A program made the translations under genes and the position numbers. This document shows positions 25,483 to 34,355 of a DNA stretch of 64,000 bases, one piece after another. The notes below the pieces were generated by a model. The model made no database searches. It was given only the letters and a program-made list of their open reading frames with translations, and was not told the DNA's origin. Source of the DNA: Prevotella nigrescens (GTDB lineage Bacteria > Bacteroidota > Bacteroidia > Bacteroidales > Bacteroidaceae); assembly GCF_031191185.1 (NCBI RefSeq), contig NZ_CP133465.1, positions 492,001 through 556,000 of the forward strand. The letters run 5' to 3'. The first letter of the stretch is position 1; every line of letters starts with the position of its first letter.

Positions 25483-26100
25483 CTATATTAATATGATTGT
25501 AAAAAATGCGCTGATAATGCCTAAGAAAAATCCTGCCGTAACCTGCGTAAGCGTGTGTTGTCGCAATATAATGCGGCTCGAGCCTACTATTCCCGATGCA
25601 ATGACAACAAGACACAGCCACCAGACAGAGTTGAAATTGAGCATGAACGAAAACGCCAACAGTGCTCCCAGCACGCCGCCAATGGCTGCTGTGTGTGTAG
25701 ATATCTTCCACCACACGTTGATAACGGCACAAAGCATTTGTATTACCAGTGCCACTATCAGTATCGACGTTATCAAATGTGGCAGATGCAATAGGTTCAT
25801 GAGGTAGAAACAACTGAAATAGCAGAGTATGGATATGGCGTAAGGCACCATTCTGCGTTCCTTTTGTCCTAATTGCAACAGTGTCCAACCCTGGTATTGC
25901 CTATAAAGATGAATGAGCACTGTTGGAATGAACACCGTAAATAAGTAGACCATTACTACCAATGACACCTTGAACTGCCACGGAAACATACTTAAATACG
26001 AGAAAAAGAATATAGCCAATATGCCCATTACAGGCAAATAGAACGGTGTAAGCAGCATGCTTGCTATTCGTGCTGTCAGTATTATGTTTTTTTCGCTCAT
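25483..26100 (-). CDS. PAP2-like membrane protein
   Basis: The 205-residue protein has about six transmembrane helices. Its C-terminal half keeps a degenerate PAP2 pattern: KISTHTAAIGG in place of PSSH, and SRIILRQHTLTQVTAG, where an arginine and a histidine match the third motif. The family handles lipid-linked phosphates, but the altered second motif leaves open whether this one is catalytic. It lies between rpoN and purE with gaps of 35 and 25 bases, in a conserved-looking operon. Confidence 0.75.
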   Translation of the reverse strand: MSEKNIILTARIASMLLTPFYLPVMGILAIFFFSYLSMFPWQFKVSLVVMVYLFTVFIPTVLIHLYRQYQGWTLLQLGQKERRMVPYAISILCYFSCFYLMNLLHLPHLITSILIVALVIQMLCAVINVWWKISTHTAAIGGVLGALLAFSFMLNFNSVWWLCLVVIASGIVGSSRIILRQHTLTQVTAGFFLGIISAFFTIILI

Positions 26101-26135
26101 ATTTTCAATATGTCATACCTCCCTGCCCGGCTTGC

Positions 26136-27647
26136 TCATTCCTTGCGCAGGCGTGCCACGGGCAGGTTGAGTTGCTCCCGATACTTTGCCACCGTGCGCC
26201 TTGCAATGGGGAAACCTTTTTCTTTCATCACCTTTGCCAGAGCGTCGTCGCTAAGCGGTTTCTGTTTGTTTTCGTTGTCAATGATTTCCCGAAGTGCCAC
26301 TTTTATTTTCCTTGTAGACAGTTCTTCTCCGTCTTCCGTAGTGTAACTGTCGGTGAAGAAGAAGCGGAGCGGAAACGTTCCCCACCTTGTTTGTGCATAT
26401 TTTATGTTGCTTACGCGCGAAATAGTGGATATATCGAGTCCCGTTTTCTCTGCAACGTCTTTCAGAATCATCGGTTTCAAGTCTGCCTCGTTTCCATCTT
26501 GGAAGAACTTCTTTTGTATGTCAATAATGGCTTTCATTGTTACGTACAGCGTATTTCTACGTTGCTTAATGGCTTCTATAAAGCCTTGCGCCTTCTCCAC
26601 CTTACCTTTTGCGTAGAGCAACGCTTCTTTTTCTTGTCGGCTCATGCCCTGCTTGTTGTCCTTATAGGCTGCCAACATGTCGTTGAAGCTTTGCGAAACG
26701 TGCAGTTCGGGCAGATTTCCGTGGTTCAGGGTGAAGCTGATGTTGCCGTTGTCGTCGGTATCGATGATGAAGTCGGGCGTTATCTGCTGCACATTCCTGC
26801 CCATTGTCTCTCCCATAGAGGCTCCGGGTTTCGGGTTCAGCTTGCGAATTTCAGCCTGAAGTGCCTTTACTTGAAGGTCGGACAGCGAGAGAGCCGCTTG
26901 TATTTTGTCCCAGTGTTTCTTTGTAAAGGCATCAAAATAGTCGGTAAAGATGGTTTTCAGATTGCCATAAACCTTGCTGTTGTGTTCCCATTCTCCGTCC
27001 GTTACCTTGCGTTTTATTTGCAGGAGCAGGCATTCTTGCAGCGAGCGTGCTCCAATGCCTGCAGGGTCGAAGTCCTGTAGTTGTTCCAGTGCATCGGCAA
27101 GCTCCTGTTCGTTGCAGTCTATACCATGGTAAATGGCAAGTTCGTCGGCTATTGTGTCCAAGTCTTTTCGTAGCAGACCATCGTCGTCGAGGCTGCCAAT
27201 GAGATATTCCAATATCGTTTTTTGTCGTTCGGTAAGCACTCTTTCGCTTACTTGCTCGTTGAGTTTGTCTATAAACGATGTTGTATCGCCATACACAATC
27301 TCTTCGTAGTCGGCATTGTCGTGTCGTTGCCGTCCGTCGTAAACGGGCAGTTCGTCGTCGTCTCCCATACGTTCGAGTGCGTTGTCGAGCGCATCTTGCC
27401 GCTCTTGCCGCTCCTGCTGTGCATCGAAATCGTCGTTGCTGTTCTCTGCTTCGCTTGTTTCTTCGGTTTGTCCCCCATCTTCTTGTCCCTTTTCCAATGC
27501 GGGATTGTCGTCCAATTCGGCATTAACGCTTTCCTCCAATTCGGTCAATGGCATTTCGAGCAACCTTATCTGTAGTATTTGTTGCTGTGAAAGTCGCTGT
27601 ACTTGCAATTGTCGTTGCTCTTGTATTTGTACTTGTTCCTGTGCCAT
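26136..27647 (-). CDS. rpoN: RNA polymerase sigma-54 factor
   Basis: Sigma-54 directs RNA polymerase to -24/-12 promoters and needs an AAA+ activator. From the preferred start at 27647 (MAQEQVQIQEQ) the protein has 503 residues. It has the glutamine-rich region I with LSQQQILQIRLLEMP, a long acidic region II, the core-binding domain, and a C-terminal DNA-binding part ending in the RpoN box (ARRTVAKYRE). A longer frame to 27692 adds 15 unlikely residues. The gene lies 45 bases after an unknown conserved gene. Confidence 0.95.
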   Translation of the reverse strand: MAQEQVQIQEQRQLQVQRLSQQQILQIRLLEMPLTELEESVNAELDDNPALEKGQEDGGQTEETSEAENSNDDFDAQQERQERQDALDNALERMGDDDELPVYDGRQRHDNADYEEIVYGDTTSFIDKLNEQVSERVLTERQKTILEYLIGSLDDDGLLRKDLDTIADELAIYHGIDCNEQELADALEQLQDFDPAGIGARSLQECLLLQIKRKVTDGEWEHNSKVYGNLKTIFTDYFDAFTKKHWDKIQAALSLSDLQVKALQAEIRKLNPKPGASMGETMGRNVQQITPDFIIDTDDNGNISFTLNHGNLPELHVSQSFNDMLAAYKDNKQGMSRQEKEALLYAKGKVEKAQGFIEAIKQRRNTLYVTMKAIIDIQKKFFQDGNEADLKPMILKDVAEKTGLDISTISRVSNIKYAQTRWGTFPLRFFFTDSYTTEDGEELSTRKIKVALREIIDNENKQKPLSDDALAKVMKEKGFPIARRTVAKYREQLNLPVARLRKE

Positions 27648-27692
27648 AATAGCCTGAATTATGTTTGCAAAATTACGAAAAAAGAAATACAA

Positions 27693-28340
27693 TCATCTGT
27701 AATAGTAGCATAATTCTTCTGTTAAAGCCGAAAGTTCTTTTGTATCGGCGTTGCCATATCGGTCCCAAACGTTCTGGCACGGCAGCAAAAGTGGCGAAAT
27801 CATGAGGTCGGCATGGTTCAGGTAGGGGTCGCAGAAGCGGTAAACGTCCATAATTTCCACAACACGCCTGGTGGTTATGTCCAGTAATCGTGCCACTTCT
27901 TTCACCTCGGGCGTCTCTTCTGTCATTGTGACAGGGGTGAGATGGAAATACAAGTCAAGCACTATAATGAGCGCAACAGGTGTCAGGTCGGTGGCTTTTT
28001 CTATGGGCTTGAAATCTTTTTCAAAGGTTTCTGCTGTCGTTACACCTTCGTAGAACTCCTCGGGTTTCCCAAATCCGCTCATCTTTCTTATGCGTCTGGC
28101 TTCTTTCTGTAGTTTTTTGGGGTTGTTGGCGTATGCTTTCCAAAGTGCTTGAATACTTGGAAGGTCGTTTAAATCGAACTCTTCCATCTTTTCGTGCAGT
28201 ATGTATGGTGGAATATGTAGTTCCAAACTAAGCTCAACCATTGGTCGGGCGTAGGTTCGTTTTATGCCTGCGGGTTTCTTAAAATATATTTGCAAGAGCA
28301 GTATCCAATATTCTTCCGACCATAATGGGTGTGTTGCCAT
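27693..28340 (-). CDS. Conserved cytoplasmic protein of unknown function, upstream of rpoN
   Basis: The 215-residue protein is soluble and helical by eye, with no signal peptide. It contains a helix-turn-helix-like stretch (EVKEVARLLDITTRRVVEIMDVYRF split over about 145-170), so a DNA- or RNA-binding role is possible. I recognise no named family. It is the first gene of the rpoN block and has a consensus promoter directly upstream. Confidence 0.7.
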   Translation of the reverse strand: MATHPLWSEEYWILLLQIYFKKPAGIKRTYARPMVELSLELHIPPYILHEKMEEFDLNDLPSIQALWKAYANNPKKLQKEARRIRKMSGFGKPEEFYEGVTTAETFEKDFKPIEKATDLTPVALIIVLDLYFHLTPVTMTEETPEVKEVARLLDITTRRVVEIMDVYRFCDPYLNHADLMISPLLLPCQNVWDRYGNADTKELSALTEELCYYYR

Positions 28341-28367
28341 AAGTTCAAATACGGTTGATGATTACGG

Positions 28368-28399
28368 CAAAGTTACTTATTTTAAGTGTAATAGCCAAA
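28368..28399 (-). promoter_or_regulatory. Promoter of the rpoN-purE block
   Basis: On the minus strand: TTTG (28396-28399), a 20-base spacer, TAACTTTG (28368-28375). Both boxes match the consensus. Start near 28361, about 20 bases before the ATG at 28340. Confidence 0.75.
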
Positions 28400-28449
28400 T
28401 TTTTGTTTGGCTCATTGCATTGCATGGAAAACAAGACAATCACGGTGGA

Positions 28450-28637
28450 TTTGTAAAAATAATTTTATAGAAAGGTCAAAGGCACGTTTTTACATTATAA
28501 AACTGCCTGTTTTGAGACGTAAAAGAGCCTGTTTTGCACGGTAAAAGGCATACTATTGGTGTGCAAAAGAATGAGTTTTGCAAAGCGTTGGTAATTAGAA
28601 TGTTATGCGAAAGAAATGTTTGCGAGAAATGTTTACA
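28450..28637 (-). repeat. 188-bp element, copy A (22-bp-period quasi-palindromes)
   Basis: Read on the minus strand it starts TGTAAACATTT and reaches CCAACGCTTTGCAAAAC after about 50 bases. Four further units of about 22 bases follow (TTTTGCACACCAA.., TTTTACCGTGCAAAA.., TTTTACGTCTCAAAA.., TTTTATAATGTAAAA..). The AT-rich tail ends TTTACAAA. The head aligns base for base with copy C at 54872, and overall length differs by one. It begins three bases after the stop of the minus-strand gene at 28641. Confidence 0.8.
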
Positions 28638-28640
28638 GTT

Positions 28641-29177
28641 CTAAGGCTCAATTTTTATGGATTTTAGTCCGGCTTTTATAAGCTTATACTCGCTTGCATT
28701 GGCTATGTATTCTTCTTTGTTGCCAGTGTTTAAGGTCTTCTTTGTTGGTGTTGTTGTACTGTTTTTGTTGCTCAATAATACGTACTGTTGTGCTTCGTTT
28801 AAGTTTACTACTGTGGGTTTTATGTCGGCAAAGATGGCAAATGTGATATACGCCTTATGTGTTTGATGATTGTAAAACACATATTTGCTGCCGTCAGCCG
28901 CTGCATTGTAAATGGTGAATACCTCTATTTGCGTTTGCTTGTCCGTGCTCTCCATGCTTTCTAAAGGTTCAATATCGCTCCCGTCAGCGCAGTAAATGCT
29001 TATCAATGTATCTCTTACACCGCCTTTGTTTAGTACTAAATGGCTTATGCAAGAGTCGTCGCTGTTGTTTGTAACAACCACGATCGTGTCCTTTGTTCCT
29101 ATATTCTGTCCGGCGTATGCATAGGTATTGGCTGCGAACAAAAGAAGTGTGATGAAGCTTTTATATAGATGTTTCAT
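28641..29177 (-). CDS. Exported protein of unknown function
   Basis: The 178-residue protein has a signal peptide with likely cleavage after AYA near residue 22. The mature part is rich in Thr, Asn, Asp and Val (DTIVVVTNNSDD, CISHLVLN), and a Thr/Lys-rich stretch lies near 140. No family is recognised. It is the last gene of the minus-strand block that contains the SUKH genes, but as an exported protein it need not share their role. Confidence 0.65.
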   Translation of the reverse strand: MKHLYKSFITLLLFAANTYAYAGQNIGTKDTIVVVTNNSDDSCISHLVLNKGGVRDTLISIYCADGSDIEPLESMESTDKQTQIEVFTIYNAAADGSKYVFYNHQTHKAYITFAIFADIKPTVVNLNEAQQYVLLSNKNSTTTPTKKTLNTGNKEEYIANASEYKLIKAGLKSIKIEP

Positions 29178-29215
29178 GTTCTTTTATAGGTTTATGTTTT
29201 CTGTTTCGTTCCGTC

Positions 29216-29476
29216 TTATTTTGCTGTCGTTCTTGTTTCTTCCTCTTCATAGCATAGTTCGACGGTAGACCAATGGCACGAACACGTAAAAGTAGAGTGG
29301 TTGTTTCGTTGAATTTGAGGTATGTTGATGGTGTCTATTTCGTTGTTATGCTTTCCCGTCATCTTGATATAGAGTTCAGAAAAGTGATAATCGGACACCT
29401 TTTGTTCGATGGTTGTAAAGCCTAAATGGTGTAACGACTGCACTAAAGCGGCAATAGGTTCGCACATTTTACTCAT
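29216..29476 (-). CDS. Small cytoplasmic protein of unknown function
   Basis: The 86-residue frame has no signal peptide or membrane segment. It contains a CSCHW cluster near residue 65 that might bind metal. It lies in line between a SUKH gene and the exported protein, with gaps of 38 and 63 bases. Size and place fit a small immunity protein, but nothing in the sequence shows that. Confidence 0.5.
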   Translation of the reverse strand: MSKMCEPIAALVQSLHHLGFTTIEQKVSDYHFSELYIKMTGKHNNEIDTINIPQIQRNNHSTFTCSCHWSTVELCYEEEETRTTAK

Positions 29477-29539
29477 TGAATAACTCCTTTCGCTTATATC
29501 TTATATTGGGTTCGTACCTTTCTTCTCGTTAAAATAGAC

Positions 29540-30010
29540 CTATTCAAATGCCTCCTCTTCCGTCTTCATACCATTGATAAAGTCGGTTAACGACTTTGCA
29601 ACAAGTTCCATCATATCCTCTTTATTGTCGTAATGTTCCAAGTTAGCAAAGAGAATGTGTCCTGTTTCAGCATCGTAGCAGTAGGGAAAGCCCCCGCCAT
29701 CAATTGCAAAAGGAATATGTTTCTTTTGTATTAAACACTTTTCTACGGTGAAAGTGTGCCATAATTTCTCTACAGTATATTGTGAAGAAGAAACCGAATG
29801 TTTGATGGACGCAATGTATTTCAGTGTATATTCGTTTTCCAAATCGTCTAAGTAAACGCTTCTATCGCCTTCTTCCACCTTTCCGCCGTTATGCTTTAAG
29901 TAGAAGTTTCTTATATCAGCAGGAAGGCAAAAGCCTATTTTGTGTTCTAAATCTAATATATCTGCCTCTGTAATAGGCGGCGCACTGTTCGTAATTTGAT
30001 AGTTTATCAT
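29540..30010 (-). CDS. SMI1/KNR4 (SUKH-1) family protein
   Basis: The 156-residue protein shows the SUKH pattern. The helix-strand start is ADILDLEHKIGFCLPADIRNFY followed by KHNGG. Then comes a central PFAIDGGGFPYCYDAETGHILFANLEH and the terminal helix VAKSLTDFING. SUKH proteins are a major group of immunity proteins that block secreted polymorphic toxins by binding their nuclease or other toxin domains. The target cannot be read from sequence. It is one of a run of such genes without a toxin gene beside it. Confidence 0.85.
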   Translation of the reverse strand: MINYQITNSAPPITEADILDLEHKIGFCLPADIRNFYLKHNGGKVEEGDRSVYLDDLENEYTLKYIASIKHSVSSSQYTVEKLWHTFTVEKCLIQKKHIPFAIDGGGFPYCYDAETGHILFANLEHYDNKEDMMELVAKSLTDFINGMKTEEEAFE

Positions 30011-30153
30011 TTTCGTTTTTTACTTACTTCAATTGCAAATATAGAGTTTATCTCTTATACAAACAAGCAAAGAACAATGTTAAGTTCCTTTTTTGTGCTT
30101 GTTGCACAGACACTTTTTGTATGTTTAAAGTTGTGCTACGTGGCTGTAAAACA

Positions 30154-30804
30154 TTAGTAGGAAAGACCTATTTCTATCCACGAATCAAGGTAATCCCAAA
30201 AGTCTATGTCCATCTTTGGTGCATCGTTGGTCCACCAAATCAGTGCTTTGGGGTTTTCCTTATTCTCTATATTGATGCAAAGAAATCCATTTCCGCCATT
30301 GTGAAGCACGTAGTAAGTCTTGTTTAAGTCGGTAGATTGCAATATCTCTTGGGGCAAACCCCATTCCGATTGGCTTAGGAAACGAACCTTTTCTAAAGGA
30401 AGTAATCCTAAACCACCGCTTATATTCTCGAACCAACCATTATGTAAATGCTTGTAAAAGTGCTGCAACTTGTCGGGCAATATTGCGATATGGCTGTCTG
30501 TTGTGGGCATATTGCCTACATATAGCACGTATTCTTCGTCGACCAACAGTAGGTAAACCATCTTAATTTGTTGCTGATGAACCACCAAAAACACATCTTC
30601 GAGTAGCTCATCCAATAAATGTAGCGTCTTAGGAAGTAGGCTGCTGAAGTCCGACCAGCGTTCTATAACGAGGGCTTTCTTCTTGTCCTTGTTTTCCTCC
30701 GTGAGAAGGAACGACCATGTTTTGGGTATTTTTATTTCATCAGATGCAGATAAAATTCTTGCTTCTGAGAGGTTGTTTTCTTGAAAAATGCTATCTATGT
30801 TCAT
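30154..30804 (-). CDS. Likely SUKH-superfamily protein
   Basis: The 216-residue soluble protein ends in a segment resembling the SUKH core (LPDKLQHFYKHLHNGW, then YYVLHNGGNGFLCINIEN and ALIWWTNDAP, then a closing helix IDFWDYLDSWIEIG). The first 90 residues look like an added domain. Family membership is a pattern judgement and less certain than for its neighbours. It sits 30 bases downstream of another two-domain SUKH-like gene, in the same strand and block. Confidence 0.6.
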   Translation of the reverse strand: MNIDSIFQENNLSEARILSASDEIKIPKTWSFLLTEENKDKKKALVIERWSDFSSLLPKTLHLLDELLEDVFLVVHQQQIKMVYLLLVDEEYVLYVGNMPTTDSHIAILPDKLQHFYKHLHNGWFENISGGLGLLPLEKVRFLSQSEWGLPQEILQSTDLNKTYYVLHNGGNGFLCINIENKENPKALIWWTNDAPKMDIDFWDYLDSWIEIGLSY

Positions 30805-30834
30805 TATGAAATATTGCTTTTACGATGTTGAAAC

Positions 30835-31821
30835 CTATTTAAAGATGTCTTGTCCTTCGAGTTCTATGCACCAATCTATCATTACTTCGTTGAACCAATC
30901 GCAGAAATCGGAGTTCACAACTTCGGGTTTATCTGTTTCAGAATAGTTATAGTTCGATGTGTAGAACACTATCTCGTTGTTTTGTTTGGTATCGAAGCAG
31001 TAGTAATTGCCTCTACCGTCGGGTGCAAATGGAACAATATGGCAGGGCATAGGCATCTGTGTTGCTTCGTGTTCAGTCTTGTATGCCTTTACAATATCAA
31101 AGGGCTTATTGCCTATTCCCAGTACTTCGTCGCCGCAAATACTTATTCCGTTAGAGAAGCGGAGGAGGCTTATGTAATCCTCTGGTAGCTGTATTGGAAT
31201 GTTTTCCTGTGCAAATAGGAGAGCATTGTTACTGATAGGAGCGAAACATTCAACGTATTTGTCTTTGAAAGATTGTATTCTTTGAATAATGGAATCGATG
31301 TTCGGACGGTCTTGTAAGTCGTATAATAGCGGGTTAGCGTCTGCTTCTATGTCGCTGTTTATCCACATTCCTTCGTCCTTTCTATACACATGGAAGCGGA
31401 AATAAATATCTTGTGTATTGGTAATATACACTATAAGGCAATACGGGCGAGGGTAAACGGCATTTAAACGCTGCTTAAACTGTTCTATAAAAGGCAGAAT
31501 ACAACTAAGCGAAAAGCCTTCGAAAGCCGACAAACAAATCTCGTTGAACCACATCTCCAAGCCTGTCCTGTCGCCTTGTTTCTCTATTTGTTCGGATATG
31601 TTGTTAATGAATGAAGTGTTAATATCGTTGTTTGCATCGTATAAAATGCAACATTCTGCCATTTTTATTTTGCTTAAAATGCTCTCGCAAACCTTGCTTA
31701 TCAATTCCTTATTTGCAGGAACCGACTTCTCTAAAAGCATTGCCATGCGTTGGTTTATCTTTCTCATATAGCAATAATTTTGTTCTTTATACTTATAATT
31801 CTTACTGTTATTGCCGTTCAC
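30835..31821 (-). CDS. Two-domain protein with C-terminal SUKH domain
   Basis: The 328-residue protein has an unrecognised N-terminal domain of about 190 residues and a C-terminal SUKH domain from about 195. The SUKH part shows IPIQLPEDYISLLRFSNG, then HIVPFAPDGRGNYYCFDTK, then SDFCDWFNEVMIDW. The start is uncertain; an ATG 18 codons in (MRKINQRM) is also possible. The extra domain may recognise a second toxin or help stability. It is the largest member of the array. Confidence 0.75.
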   Translation of the reverse strand: MNGNNSKNYKYKEQNYCYMRKINQRMAMLLEKSVPANKELISKVCESILSKIKMAECCILYDANNDINTSFINNISEQIEKQGDRTGLEMWFNEICLSAFEGFSLSCILPFIEQFKQRLNAVYPRPYCLIVYITNTQDIYFRFHVYRKDEGMWINSDIEADANPLLYDLQDRPNIDSIIQRIQSFKDKYVECFAPISNNALLFAQENIPIQLPEDYISLLRFSNGISICGDEVLGIGNKPFDIVKAYKTEHEATQMPMPCHIVPFAPDGRGNYYCFDTKQNNEIVFYTSNYNYSETDKPEVVNSDFCDWFNEVMIDWCIELEGQDIFK

Positions 31822-31894
31822 TGCTACGATGAAAGCAATTTGTTCCTGACCGAAAATGGTTGTCTTTCTTGTGCAATGTGTCTTAAAAACAAAT

Positions 31895-32383
31895 TTAAAA
31901 AGCCTCCGACAGCAGCGTTTCTATATCCCAACTCTCTGCCTTGTATATTGCATCGAAGTAGCCTTTTACCGCTACACCAATGCCTTCGCATACGCAATCT
32001 TTGTCGTCTGCAAAGTTCGGCGCGTAAATATCAATGCCTAAAACGGAAGAAGCAAAGCCAACATAGTCTTCTTCTAATAAATTATTATCGTGGGAAGATA
32101 GCTGCTGATAGATGTTTGATGACTTCATTCCGAATAGGTTTTTCCCTTCAAAAATGAGCTTTACTGTAGGTAACGGAACAAAGGTGAGGAAGAATAATCG
32201 TTGGTCGTGCTGATTATAATAGGCCAGAAAGTCTCCATGGTCATCTATAATGAAACTGTTGTTTCCATCGTTTTCTTCTCTGGTAGACTTGATTTTCAAA
32301 CTTGTTTTAGCTAAAATATCCTTCCGATAATCCCCGAAAACAAATTCATTCACGCCAATAAGAGGTTGGATTATATATTCCAT
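31895..32383 (-). CDS. Possible immunity protein, family not recognised
   Basis: The 162-residue soluble protein (start MEYIIQPLIGVNEF) carries a stretch near residue 45 (FIIDDHGDFLAYYN) and a closing region rich in acidic residues. I cannot place it in a family, though its size, lack of export signal and position between SUKH genes fit an immunity protein. It is 73 bases upstream of the next gene in the transcript. Confidence 0.55.
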   Translation of the reverse strand: MEYIIQPLIGVNEFVFGDYRKDILAKTSLKIKSTREENDGNNSFIIDDHGDFLAYYNQHDQRLFFLTFVPLPTVKLIFEGKNLFGMKSSNIYQQLSSHDNNLLEEDYVGFASSVLGIDIYAPNFADDKDCVCEGIGVAVKGYFDAIYKAESWDIETLLSEAF

Positions 32384-32444
32384 GTCTTTGTAAATAGTAA
32401 AGTTTTGTTGATAGATATGCCTGCTTCTGTTCTCAAAGAATAAG

Positions 32445-33053
32445 CTATATATCGTCTCTATTAGGGTCGTTTAGCAGTCTATCCCACTCTTCAAAGGTGA
32501 GAGGAGGCAGGCCTTCCTTTGCTCGCATAGCGTTTCTCAGCTCAACAGACTTAGGGGTAATGGTTACCTTACCGCTTGCAATAGCTCGCTTAATCTCCTC
32601 TTTTGTTGGCAAAGGGGTAGGGGTTAGCTTTTCAATAAAGTCGTTAAGGTTTTCCGAAACCAGCGTTGGGTATTTGTTATTTCCCTCTAATCCCCAATCG
32701 TTTTCTTCGTGAAACCAATAGTAAACCTTACCTGTAATCTTGTTAATACATAGCCAATCGCCCCCATCAACACTTGCAATGGGCATCAATTCCTCTGGCA
32801 TTCTGCCCTCATAGTCGTTGTATGTTGCGATAATATCATCGTTTTTGTTTTCCGAAAATCCAAGAAAATAGTTAATGGTAAACTCTGTTTCCTTATCCTT
32901 ATAATGGTTTTTATGAGGCTTGCAGACATTATTTTGCATCAACAAATCCTTGAGATGAGAAGGCAAAACAGAACCTATTGTATGTTCTAACTCGTTGATT
33001 TTCTCCGCCATAGCATTTGAAGCTAAAGGCTCTAATACATGTATTACATTCAT
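32445..33053 (-). CDS. SUKH-family protein, duplicate copy 1
   Basis: The 202-residue SUKH protein has the motifs ELEHTIGSVLPSHLKDLL, PIASVDGGDWLCIN and GKVYYWFHEE, and a closing helix SENLNDFIEKL. A C-terminal extension contains AKEGLPPLTFEEWDRLL. The start at 33053 (MNVIHVLEP) is chosen because the twin gene at 33735-34352 begins exactly there; a longer frame to 33092 exists. The two proteins differ at only about eight positions before their last few residues, and the DNA is nearly identical. The last residues differ (DPNRDDI here). Confidence 0.85.
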   Translation of the reverse strand: MNVIHVLEPLASNAMAEKINELEHTIGSVLPSHLKDLLMQNNVCKPHKNHYKDKETEFTINYFLGFSENKNDDIIATYNDYEGRMPEELMPIASVDGGDWLCINKITGKVYYWFHEENDWGLEGNNKYPTLVSENLNDFIEKLTPTPLPTKEEIKRAIASGKVTITPKSVELRNAMRAKEGLPPLTFEEWDRLLNDPNRDDI

Positions 33054-33138
33054 ATCCTCTTTATAAGTATTCTTGAAAGCTATTATATGCACATGCTAAA
33101 CTGGTTTTTATTTTATTTCGTTGATAGTTTTTTGCGTG

Positions 33139-33732
33139 CTATTGCTCCAAAGGTGGCAGTCCGTCTTTTATTCTTTTCTCGTTTATTAGCTTCAATAATC
33201 GGGGCGAATAGGTAACACTTACGACTTCCCTTTTGTCTTCTTTGTCTTCTTTTTTAGGCTCAATTCTACTGATAAAGTCGTTTAATGATTTTGCAACCAA
33301 TATTAAATCGTCGCCTATTGGAGTATCGTGCGACCAGTAATAGATATTGCCCAAGCTGCTTTCTTCTAAGGAATAGACTATTAAATCGCCACTTGCACCC
33401 TCGCATAATGGGAAGAACTTTATGCTTATTTGCTCCTTACAATAATACATTTTGATGCTTTTCTCAACACTTCTCTGAGTATTTCCAAAGCCCAAAATAC
33501 CACTAACGTAAAGTAATTCGTCGCTATTCGCCTGCTTTTCCAACGGAGATACCACCATTTCTTCATTGAAATAGGAGAACCCATAGGTAGTAATAAACTG
33601 CAAAACAGTATTATCTGGAATTGCGCCCAACGTCCTTTTTACTTCTTCTAAGAACGAAGTTACATCATAACTCTGGTTTAATTCTCTCTCCTTAGAAAAA
33701 GAAATAAGTTGTTTAAAACCTTGTATATCCAT
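33139..33732 (-). CDS. SUKH-family protein between the duplicates
   Basis: The 197-residue protein has a SUKH layout (FLEEVKRTLGAIPDNTVLQF, then FPLCEGASGDLIVYSLEES, GNIYYWSHDTP and VAKSLNDFISRI). Its tail ends RIKDGLPPLEQ, echoing the AKEGLPPL tail of the flanking duplicates. It is not a close copy of them in the core. Two bases separate it from the following duplicate. A shared tail motif on otherwise different cores suggests exchange of 3' ends within the array. Confidence 0.8.
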   Translation of the reverse strand: MDIQGFKQLISFSKERELNQSYDVTSFLEEVKRTLGAIPDNTVLQFITTYGFSYFNEEMVVSPLEKQANSDELLYVSGILGFGNTQRSVEKSIKMYYCKEQISIKFFPLCEGASGDLIVYSLEESSLGNIYYWSHDTPIGDDLILVAKSLNDFISRIEPKKEDKEDKREVVSVTYSPRLLKLINEKRIKDGLPPLEQ

Positions 33733-33734
33733 AT

Positions 33735-34352
33735 TTAAAAAGCTCCGTTTAACTCCCTATTAGGGTCGTTTAGCAGTCTATCCCACTCTTCAAAGGTGAG
33801 AGGAGGCAGACCTTCCTTTGCTCGTATAGCGTTTTTCAGCTCAACATACTTAGGAGTAATGGTTATCTTACCGCTTGCAATTGCTCGCTTAATCTCCTCT
33901 TTTGTTGGCAAAGGGGTAGGGGTTAGTTTCTCAATAAAGTCGTTAAGGTTTTCCGAAACCAGCGTTGGGTATTTGTTATTTCCCTCTAATCCCCAATCGT
34001 TTTCTTCGTGAAACCAATAGTAAACCTTACCTGTAATCTTGTTAATACATAGCCAATCGCCCCCATCAACACTTGCAATGGGCATCAATTCCTCTGGTAT
34101 TCTGCCCTCATAGTCGTTGTATGTTGCGATAATATCATCGTTTTTGTTTTCCGAAAATCCAAGAAAATAGTTAATGGTAAACTCTGTTTCCTTATTTTTA
34201 TAATGGTTTTTATGAGGCTTGCAGACATTATTTTGCATCAACAAATCCTTGAAATGAGAAGGCAAAACAGAACCTATTGTATGTTCTAACTCGTTGATTT
34301 TCTCCACCATAGCATTTGAAGCTAAAGGCTCTAATACATGTATTACATTCAT
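33735..34352 (-). CDS. SUKH-family protein, duplicate copy 2
   Basis: This 205-residue protein is nearly identical to the product of 32445-33053. The changes seen are single conservative ones (for example Ala16 to Val, Leu33 to Phe, Met to Ile), plus a different end (DPNRELNGAF). DNA identity begins at the ATG and ends a few codons before the stop. That limit fits a recent duplication or gene conversion confined to the reading frame. Its stop is two bases before the start of 33139-33732, and it lies three bases after the stop of its upstream neighbour. Confidence 0.85.
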   Translation of the reverse strand: MNVIHVLEPLASNAMVEKINELEHTIGSVLPSHFKDLLMQNNVCKPHKNHYKNKETEFTINYFLGFSENKNDDIIATYNDYEGRIPEELMPIASVDGGDWLCINKITGKVYYWFHEENDWGLEGNNKYPTLVSENLNDFIEKLTPTPLPTKEEIKRAIASGKITITPKYVELKNAIRAKEGLPPLTFEEWDRLLNDPNRELNGAF

Positions 34353-34355
34353 ATC

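Noticed and set aside
26061..27080. 339-codon plus-strand frame antisense to rpoN.
   Set aside because: It is rich in Phe, Cys and His, as expected from the complement of a real gene, and has no recognisable domain.
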